Source of the DNA: an uncultured Clostridia bacterium
GTDB taxonomy: Bacteria; Bacillota; Clostridia; Oscillospirales; Acutalibacteraceae
DNA: 11,640 nucleotides
Direction: 5' to 3'
NCBI GenBank assembly: GCA_946539105.1
Contig: CAMNHG010000037.1
Location: forward strand, 1 to 11,640
Below the pieces are notes generated by a model. It had not been told where the DNA came from, ran no database searches, and saw only the letters and a list, made by a program, of their open reading frames with translations. Below are positions 7,382 to 11,640 of this stretch, one piece after another. The translations under genes and the position numbers were made by a program. The first letter of the stretch is position 1. Each line of letters opens with the position of its first letter.

Positions 7382-8065
7382 TTAAAATAGTTTTCTTTGA
7401 TTAACAAAGTCGAAGAACTCCTGATTTAGTCTTTTTCGTTCTTCATTAAGCGCGTTTAGTTTTTCTACCAACGGGCTTGTCGCGTCTGCAACATAAATAT
7501 TATGTACTGTTTCCCTCGGCTTTTTAACGTATTTTACCTTGGCTTTTTTCATAAGCTCATTCCAGCCCGAAATTTTGCAGTGATTTGCTATAGTGTCCCA
7601 AGCAGGCGTTCCTTCATCGCGCAGACAATTGTAGGTCTTGCTGTTCATTCCTTCTTTTTTGTGCTTGTTGAATTGCTCGATAAAACAGTTAAGCCAATCA
7701 TCCTGAGTTTCAAAGCCGAACGGATTTGACAGTTCGGGATTCAAGGCTTTGAGCGTGCGGTTTTCGGGGAAAAGCCGTTTGAGCAATAGGGAAGGGGACA
7801 TATTAAAAACAGACCGTATCGTAACGCTTTTGGGCATACCGTGCTCCTTGAGGTTTGTCACCGTAGGCGCTCTGCCTGTCCGTTCTTTGTAGTCGTTCAA
7901 GGCGGCGATAATCGTTTCCTTAGTCCAGCTTTTGTACCAATCCGCCTGCTCAAGCTTTCCGAGCAGTTTAAGTGCCTGCTCCTTGGTTTTGGGCGGAATA
8001 TCGTCCCTTTGCCTGATTGATTCAATGCCGATTTGAATTGCTTTTTCGGTAGAAATAATACTCAT
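7382..8065 (-). CDS. Protein with two HTH-like repeats, joined in frame to a sigG fragment
   Basis: A 227-residue basic protein from ATG at 8065, preceded by a perfect AGGAGGT (8078-8072) at 6-nt spacing. This argues that it is translated on its own. Residues about 47-100 (WTKETIIAALNDYKERTGRAPT...GMPKSVTIRSVF) look like the short helix-turn-helix unit called the homing-endonuclease-associated repeat. About 112-166 (DDWLNCFIEQFNKH...GTPAWDTIANHCKISGWNEL) is a second, diverged unit. The C-terminus (about 195-227) is charged and coiled-coil-like. I see no nuclease or recombinase motif, so a DNA-binding or regulatory role is the most I can infer. The frame continues upstream without a stop into the sigG fragment, so a 341-residue fusion from TTG 8407 is possible. 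The flanking 40-bp repeats suggest it arrived with mobile or duplicated DNA. Confidence 0.65.
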   Translation of the reverse strand: MSIISTEKAIQIGIESIRQRDDIPPKTKEQALKLLGKLEQADWYKSWTKETIIAALNDYKERTGRAPTVTNLKEHGMPKSVTIRSVFNMSPSLLLKRLFPENRTLKALNPELSNPFGFETQDDWLNCFIEQFNKHKKEGMNSKTYNCLRDEGTPAWDTIANHCKISGWNELMKKAKVKYVKKPRETVHNIYVADATSPLVEKLNALNEERKRLNQEFFDFVNQRKLF

Positions 8066-8079
8066 ATATGTACCTCCTG

Positions 8080-8098
8080 AGTAGTCTTTTCTACCACT
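8080..8098. repeat. Short inverted repeat at the sigG breakpoint
   Basis: AGTAGT (8080-8085) and ACCACT (8093-8098) pair with one G-U around a 7-nt loop. They lie exactly between the last sigG-like codon (8105-8107) and the Shine-Dalgarno of the HTH-repeat gene. It may mark the end of the inserted segment. The stem is too short to be sure. Confidence 0.3.
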
Positions 8099-8104
8099 AT
8101 ACGT

Positions 8105-8407
8105 CATAGGAACCCCGTAGGTGGAAAATCTGACGTTCAACGTAGGGTCAAAGTTGTCAATCGCTTTTATCAAGCCGATAACGCCTACCTGAAACAAATC
8201 GTCGGGATTTTCGCCGCGGTTGGTAAAGCGTTGAATAACCGACAGCACAAGGCGCAGATTGCCGTTTATCATCTCATCGCGAGCCTTTTTCTTTTCTTTC
8301 TCATTGCCGTTCGCAATCAGCTCCATAAGCTCGCGCTTGCGGCTTTCGCTGAGCACTTTTAGCTTAGAGGTGTTAACTCCGCAAATCTCTACCTTTGAAT
8401 ACTGCAA
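8105..8407 (-). pseudogene. sigG: Truncated forespore sigma factor gene sigG (5' third only)
   Basis: Starting at TTG 8407 (AGGGG at 8419-8415 upstream) the frame reads 101 residues that match the SigG N-terminus. It has KVEICGVNTSKL (5-16), region 2.1 NGNLRLVLSVIQRF (48-61), region 2.2 DLFQVGVIGLIKAIDNFD (70-87), and VRFSTYGVPM (92-101). A normal SigG continues IIGEIRRYLRDN and runs to about 255 residues. Here it changes after Met101 to unrelated residues leading into the HTH-repeat protein. Regions 2.4, 3 and 4 (promoter recognition) are therefore absent, while most core-RNA-polymerase contacts remain. No second part of sigG lies in the window and no sigE lies upstream, so this is probably a partial copy rather than the native locus. 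The coding part has no stop or frameshift, so a short or fused product could still be made. Confidence 0.85.
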
Positions 8408-8437
8408 AAAATCGCCCCTGACAAAAAATTCTACAAT

Positions 8438-8466
8438 AATTATTGCCAAAGGGCGGTTGATTATTC
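8438..8466 (-). promoter_or_regulatory. Putative forespore (sigma-F/G-type) promoter of the sigG fragment
   Basis: On the minus strand GAATA (8466-8462), 14 nt, then GGCAATAATT (8447-8438). The -10 fits the sigma-F form GGnRAnAnTw fully. The -35 fits sigma-G GHATR fully and sigma-F GYWTA 4 of 5; the spacing is 1 nt short. Transcription would start near 8431, 24 nt before the TTG start, leaving room for the AGGGG site. In Bacillus sigG is transcribed by sigma-F, which fits. Confidence 0.4.
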
Positions 8467-8629
8467 TGCATAGCATACAGATTTTGTTACTGATTAACAA
8501 TCATCTGTCACGTTCCAAGGCAGAAGAATAAAAGGAATTGCTGAGTTGGTAAGTTGTAACTGATTATTTACAAAATCAAATGTAAAGAACTTATCGACGA
8601 TTCCTTTGCAGGAAATGAACATTATAAAA

Positions 8630-8680
8630 CCCCCAAAAAAATTTGAAGTTTTAGAACTCATTTTTGTTGGGGATTTGTTT
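8630..8680. repeat. 40-bp hairpin repeat, copy 2
   Basis: 8641-8680 matches 7231-7270 at 37 of 40 positions. Two of the three changes fall in the tetraloop of the inner AGTT/AACT hairpin. The outer stem is decayed: CCCCAA (8631-8636) still pairs with TTGGGG (8667-8672), but the next pair is A/G mismatched. It lies upstream of the sigG fragment, with no gene ending toward it from the left, so it is not an obvious terminator. It reads as a diverging copy of a dispersed element. Confidence 0.75.
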
Positions 8681-8774
8681 GTTAAAAAAGTTTCCACCGC
8701 TTGCGAGGGAGGGGGCAGACGTTTCCGATATCAAAACGTTATAAATTTCAATAAAACATATAATTAACACCGTA

Positions 8775-8798
8775 GGGGCGGACCCGCGTGTCCGCCCG
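8775..8798. repeat. GC-rich REP-like palindrome
   Basis: GGGCGGAC (8776-8783) and GTCCGCCC (8790-8797) form a perfect 8-bp stem around CCGCGT, inside an AT-rich spacer. GC-rich palindromes of this kind (TAGGGGCGG...CCGCCCG) are, as I recall, dispersed in many gut Clostridia genomes. It lies about 90 bp beyond the stop of the minus-strand peptidase-nucleotidyltransferase gene and could also act as a transcription stop or 3' stabiliser. There is no T-run. Confidence 0.6.
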
Positions 8799-8886
8799 AG
8801 GTCGTTCATTAAAACGTGCATATTAAATCAAACCCTCGGACGAGACTGAACGCCCGGCGTGAAACAGATTTTCAAATATGATTTGT

Positions 8887-10101
8887 TCACGGCTTTTCCT
8901 TCTTTTTAAAGCGTTGGATTTTTTTATATTCAGTCAAAATCCCCTTTGGGTGTGTAATCGCGCCTTTTATCGGGCGGTAAATAAGCAGGAAAGGGTAAAG
9001 TGATTTATGTTTTGCGAAAAACGGATAATTTTTTTCCAACTCTTTGCCCGAGATAAAAAACCGGCTTTTTAGATAGCGGCGTTTGGATTCCTTGCTGTCA
9101 TCGCCACCGAGATTGTCTGATATCTTGTTATATTCCTGATTTTCATAGGTTCCGGCGTTGCCGGAGGAAATATAGTAGTTGAGGTCGCTTTGCTCGTATT
9201 TATCAAGCGCGCTTCCGGTAAATACCTTTTGTGAAAGACAGCGTATTTTTTCTTCAAAGGCGGTGATTTCCAGCTTGGCAAGCTCCGCGTCGAGGTAGTC
9301 ACGGTTCAAATCAGGGTGTGCGCGGAGAAATACATACACATCAAGCAGCGAGCGTAAGCCCGCTTTGCCGTGGAAATATTGCTTGTAGGTGTGGGTGAGA
9401 ATTAACAAATATAAATCCTCGTCCGTCATTTGGCGCATAGCGGATTTAGGGTACAGCTCCTTGAGCAAAATTCCATTTGGCGGCAGATACCAATTTTTCG
9501 CCTTTTCAAATTCCTGCGCAATCGCCATACGTTCTGATTCATTTATAGTCAGATTGTGAATTGCCTTTTTCTTGGCTTGGTCAAAGGCGAGTGGCAATGT
9601 GATGACCTGTTCAAGCGCGAAGGCAACGGCTTCGGTGAGCATATGCTCCTGCGACAAGCGAAAAACCTCCGCCAAATCCATATTTTCCACGCGCTCTTTG
9701 TCGGGCGTTTCCTCATTAACCGCGCAGGATGTAAGATAAATCACGTCCTTGGCAATCCTCGCGTCGCGCTCTGTCAGCGTTTCCACCGGATAGGTTTTGC
9801 CGTTTCGGACAATGCCGGTCAGCACGCCGATAATGTGCTTGTCGGTGATACCTTTTTCAATAAAAGTGCGGTTGTCGCCCTTCATTGAATACTTGCCTTT
9901 TTTGATTGCGACAATACGGTGAAGCACATACTGTCCGCTGTCACGCTTATAAAGCGGCACGTCGCCGACCTTCAGCGGTTCTTTGACAGCTTCAATTATC
10001 AGTAAATCGCGCTCGCGGATAACGGGAAACATACTGTCTCCCACGTTGGTATAAATCAATCTGCCCTGTTCGGCGATAATGTCCTCAAACTTTTTATTCA
10101 T
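8887..10101 (-). CDS. S26/S24-type peptidase domain fused to a gutted nucleotidyltransferase-like domain
   Basis: A 404-residue protein from ATG 10101 (a TTG one codon earlier is possible). Residues 1 to about 110 form a soluble signal-peptidase-like domain: catalytic Ser in GDSMFP (S23), GD at 46-47, His in VLHRIV (H61), and KGDN with D76. There is no membrane helix, unlike SipW-type enzymes. From about 117 it is paralogous to the plus-strand gene at 10464 (for example IYLTSCAVN, ELYPKSAMR, AGLRSLLDVYVF, HKSLYPF). Relative to that gene it lacks about 82 residues between M225 and T226, which removes the acidic DxD and the later D/E-M-H motif. The family LKG is PNG here. The nucleotidyltransferase part must be inactive. 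The frame is intact, so the peptidase part may still be used. A PqqD stub overlaps the start. Confidence 0.75.
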   Translation of the reverse strand: MNKKFEDIIAEQGRLIYTNVGDSMFPVIRERDLLIIEAVKEPLKVGDVPLYKRDSGQYVLHRIVAIKKGKYSMKGDNRTFIEKGITDKHIIGVLTGIVRNGKTYPVETLTERDARIAKDVIYLTSCAVNEETPDKERVENMDLAEVFRLSQEHMLTEAVAFALEQVITLPLAFDQAKKKAIHNLTINESERMAIAQEFEKAKNWYLPPNGILLKELYPKSAMRQMTDEDLYLLILTHTYKQYFHGKAGLRSLLDVYVFLRAHPDLNRDYLDAELAKLEITAFEEKIRCLSQKVFTGSALDKYEQSDLNYYISSGNAGTYENQEYNKISDNLGGDDSKESKRRYLKSRFFISGKELEKNYPFFAKHKSLYPFLLIYRPIKGAITHPKGILTEYKKIQRFKKKEKP

Positions 10102-10237
10102 CAATCGCGCCTATCTCTTTCAGCTTTTTTACCGCTTCTTCAACGTCGGCTTTGATAACCTCTCTGTCGCCGTCAAAGCGTTTGCGGAGGGTGCTGACAA
10201 TTTTTATTCTGTGAATGTCTGAATTTATTTCAGTATA
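10094..10237 (-). pseudogene. PqqD-like protein, C-terminal stub
   Basis: A minus-strand frame of 47 codons ends in TAA at 10096-10094 and overlaps the peptidase start by 8 bp. It reads VSTLRKRFDGDREVIKADV and EEAVKKLKEIGAID at its end. This is the typical C-terminal pattern of PqqD/RRE proteins (a helix with RFD, then a D-V-x-x-h-hxxLxxxG helix). The first half of a PqqD (about 45 residues) is missing: the frame meets a stop at 10240-10238 and has no usable start. PqqD domains bind leader peptides for RiPP enzymes, so the stub supports a peptide-modification origin for this gene pair. The identification is from a short match. Confidence 0.6.
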
Positions 10238-10265
10238 TCATACAATATTGGCATCAAATTTGCAA
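10237..10265 (-). promoter_or_regulatory. Putative sigma-A promoter for the PqqD-stub/peptidase transcript
   Basis: Minus strand TTGCAA (10265-10260), a 17-nt spacer, TATGAT (10242-10237). The -10 matches 5 of 6 and the -35 matches 4 of 6. It sits just upstream of the stub and about 135 bp before the peptidase ATG, so the minus-strand gene still has a plausible promoter. Confidence 0.45.
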
Positions 10266-10313
10266 ATAAGAATTATTCCTGCGTTTGAGAATCGCCTGAT
10301 GTTGTCCTGCAGC

Positions 10314-10366
10314 GAATGACAAATACAATAACCACATTAAGCCTTGTCCGTCATTCATCTGTATTT
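10314..10366. promoter_or_regulatory. Inverted repeats between divergent promoters
   Basis: GAATGAC (10314-10320) is mirrored by GTCATTC (10350-10356), and AAATACA (10321-10327) by TGTATTT (10360-10366). The two pairs cross rather than nest cleanly, so they are not a simple terminator. They lie between the two divergent promoters and could be operator half-sites or an element footprint. Confidence 0.3.
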
Positions 10367-10395
10367 ATTTGAATTTTACTGCAAGTTATACGGAA

Positions 10396-10424
10396 TTGAC
10401 AATAAAAAAAATTATGGATATAAT
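10396..10424 (+). promoter_or_regulatory. Consensus sigma-A promoter of the intact nucleotidyltransferase gene
   Basis: TTGACA (10396-10401), exactly 17 nt, TATAAT (10419-10424). Both hexamers are perfect. The A-rich spacer (AATAAAAAAA around 10401-10410) would help. The start site is near 10431, giving a leader of about 33 nt before ATG 10464. Confidence 0.8.
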
Positions 10425-10463
10425 TAGACTGTATTAACAGGGAATTATAAGGCAGAGGGAAGT

Positions 10464-11609
10464 ATGAAAAATACAGACAACCAAAAAGCCGCGACGGATT
10501 TAATATATCTTGTTTCGTGCGCGGTTAACGGAGAAAAACCCGACAAAAGAATATGCGAAAAAATGAATCTCGACGAGGTTCTTAATCTAGCGCGCCGTCA
10601 TTCCTTATCCGTCGCGGCGGCTTTCGCGCTTGAAAAATCAGGCGTGATTTCCGGCAATTTCAGAGAAGAAAAATATAAAGCTGTCCGAAGATTGTCCCTG
10701 CTTAACATCGAGCGCGGCAGAGTTTTGAGCGAGCTTGAAAAACGCGGTATTTGGTATATGCCGCTAAAGGGAATAGTGCTGAAGGATTATTACCCAAAAA
10801 CAGCGATGAGGGAGATGTCGGATAACGATATTCTTTTTGACCTTGAAAAGCACTCTGAGGTCAGGAGTATAATGGAAGGTCTCGGCTTCAAGTGCATATT
10901 GTACGGAAAGACAAATCATGATGTTTATGAAAAACCGCCTCAGCTTGACTTTGAAATGCACCGTTATCTTTTTGACAGCCTTGATGAAATCGAATTGTTT
11001 AGTTATTTCAAAGGAGTAAAAAGCAGGCTTATTAAAGATCAAGACAACCTTTGCGGATATCATATGACGTATGAGGATTTATATATTTACCTGATTTGTC
11101 ATTTGCGCATGCATTATCAAATAATGGGAACAGGCTTGCGGTCTTTGCTCGATATATATGTGTTCCGCAAAAAACACGTTGAAGCGTTAGACCTTTGTTA
11201 TATTAAATCCGAGCTGGATAAACTTAAGCTCTTTGAGTTTGAACAGTTCATCAGTCAGTTTGCGATTAAGCTGTTCAGCGGACAATCGCTTAACAGTCAG
11301 GAGAGTGACGAACTGAATTTTATTTTGAGCTCGAATACGCACGGCACTCTTGACAATGTTATGATGACTAATTTAAACAACGATGACAGTGCCTCGGCAA
11401 AAAGTAAATATGTATTAAACCGTTTATTTCCGCCTGTAAAGAGCTTGAAAAGAGGACATCCGGTAGTTTACCGTCACAAAGGCTTATATCCGTTCTGGCT
11501 TGTTTGCCGACCTTTTATAGGCATTGTAAAACACCGTAAACTAATGTTCGGCGAAATAAAAAGATTGAAGAACTTTAAGAAAAAAGAAAATAACGGCAAA
11601 TTCAACTAA
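10464..11609 (+). CDS. Nucleotidyltransferase family protein (NTP_transf_5-like)
   Basis: A 381-residue soluble protein. It shows the family's core: WYMPLKGIVLKDYYP (97-111) with K102-G103, R116, then the acidic D120-N-D122-ILFD, and a second acidic site LDFEMHR (D162, E164, H166). These are the expected metal and nucleotide residues of the polymerase-beta-like fold. The C-terminal half is helical (GTGLRSLLDIYVF, HKGLYPFWLVCRP) and ends lysine-rich. GAGGGA precedes the ATG. The family is linked to RiPP (for example lasso peptide) and polysaccharide loci; the substrate is unknown. It is a paralogue of the nucleotidyltransferase part of the divergent minus-strand gene but retains the catalytic segment, so this is the working copy. 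No modification target is visible in the window. Confidence 0.8.
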   Translation: MKNTDNQKAATDLIYLVSCAVNGEKPDKRICEKMNLDEVLNLARRHSLSVAAAFALEKSGVISGNFREEKYKAVRRLSLLNIERGRVLSELEKRGIWYMPLKGIVLKDYYPKTAMREMSDNDILFDLEKHSEVRSIMEGLGFKCILYGKTNHDVYEKPPQLDFEMHRYLFDSLDEIELFSYFKGVKSRLIKDQDNLCGYHMTYEDLYIYLICHLRMHYQIMGTGLRSLLDIYVFRKKHVEALDLCYIKSELDKLKLFEFEQFISQFAIKLFSGQSLNSQESDELNFILSSNTHGTLDNVMMTNLNNDDSASAKSKYVLNRLFPPVKSLKRGHPVVYRHKGLYPFWLVCRPFIGIVKHRKLMFGEIKRLKNFKKKENNGKFN

Positions 11610-11640
11610 AACAAATTTCCCGATTTTTTCATTTTAATAC

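Larger units (their letters stand above)
8501..8886. other. 386-bp intergenic stretch with repeats, no supported gene
   Basis: Between the sigG fragment promoter region and the end of the next minus-strand gene I find no convincing coding frame. It holds the second copy of the 40-bp hairpin repeat (8630-8680), an ACGTTT/AAACGT inverted repeat (8719-8724 / 8734-8739), and a GC-rich palindrome (8775-8798). A 67-residue minus-strand frame at 8494-8697 runs through the repeat and has no recognisable features. Confidence 0.6.

Noticed and set aside
8083..8104. Linker between the sigG fragment and the HTH protein as a designed domain linker
   Set aside because: The DNA there contains an inverted repeat and runs into a full ribosome binding site, so its coding potential is more likely incidental; kept only as an alternative in the fusion finding.
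7210..8407. Intron, intein or skin-type element interrupting sigG
   Set aside because: No second sigG part, no intein splice residues, no intron core and no recombinase lie in the window; the minus-strand sequence beyond 7382 does not resume sigG.
8408..8500. Extending the sigG fragment upstream to the ATG at 8500
   Set aside because: The extra 31 residues are hydrophobic and unlike any SigG N-terminus; they run through the putative promoter. TTG 8407 with AGGGG fits the family start.
7217..8680. The two 40-bp repeats as a CRISPR array
   Set aside because: Only two copies 1410 bp apart with genes between them and no cas genes.
8494..8697. 67-residue minus-strand open frame
   Set aside because: It runs across the 40-bp repeat, has no clear ribosome site or family resemblance, and its end overlaps the sigG promoter region.

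Overview
The window looks like a chromosomal segment of a low-to-mid-GC, endospore-lineage Bacillota (Clostridia, probably a gut Oscillospiraceae/Ruminococcaceae-type anaerobe). The grounds are strong AGGAGG-type ribosome binding sites, TTGACA/TATAAT promoters, a recognisable piece of the forespore sigma factor gene sigG, and a menaquinone-type fumarate reductase layout. The species assignment is inference.

Left block (1-3836, + strand) is one tightly packed operon. It holds the C-terminus of a DUF2318 protein with two CxxC pairs, two MacB/FtsX-type ABC permeases, their LolD/MacB-like ATPase, and a lipoprotein with one FMN-binding domain and a covalent-flavinylation motif. The order DUF2318-permease-permease-ATPase matches the iron-uptake locus around p19 of Campylobacter (Cj1660-1663 order). 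The flavin lipoprotein would add an extracytoplasmic redox step. A hairpin closes the operon.

Second block (3898-7209, + strand) is a four-gene fumarate reductase-type operon: a membrane-anchored protein of unknown function, a short cytochrome b with a histidine in each of helices 1-4, the flavoprotein FrdA and the Fe-S protein FrdB. ATGA overlaps couple the last three genes. FrdA keeps the active-site residues but has Gln where the covalent FAD-linking His normally sits, so it probably binds FAD non-covalently and works as a reductase.

Third block (7210-8886, - strand) is accessory DNA. A piece of sigG (about 101 codons, still with a plausible forespore promoter) stops abruptly after region 2.2/early 2.3. 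It is joined in frame to a 227-residue protein with two helix-turn-helix-like repeats that has its own AGGAGGT site. Two near-identical 40-bp hairpin repeats, 1410 bp apart, flank this unit. A GC-rich palindrome lies further right.

Fourth block (8887-11609) is a divergent pair of paralogous nucleotidyltransferase-like genes (NTP_transf_5-like). The minus-strand member carries an N-terminal soluble S26/S24-type peptidase domain, and its nucleotidyltransferase part has lost about 82 residues that include the catalytic acids. Overlapping its start is the C-terminal stub of a PqqD-like protein. The plus-strand paralogue is intact and is driven by a perfect TTGACA-17-TATAAT promoter. PqqD + S26 + nucleotidyltransferase points to a decayed peptide-modification (RiPP-like) cassette next to a surviving copy of one component.
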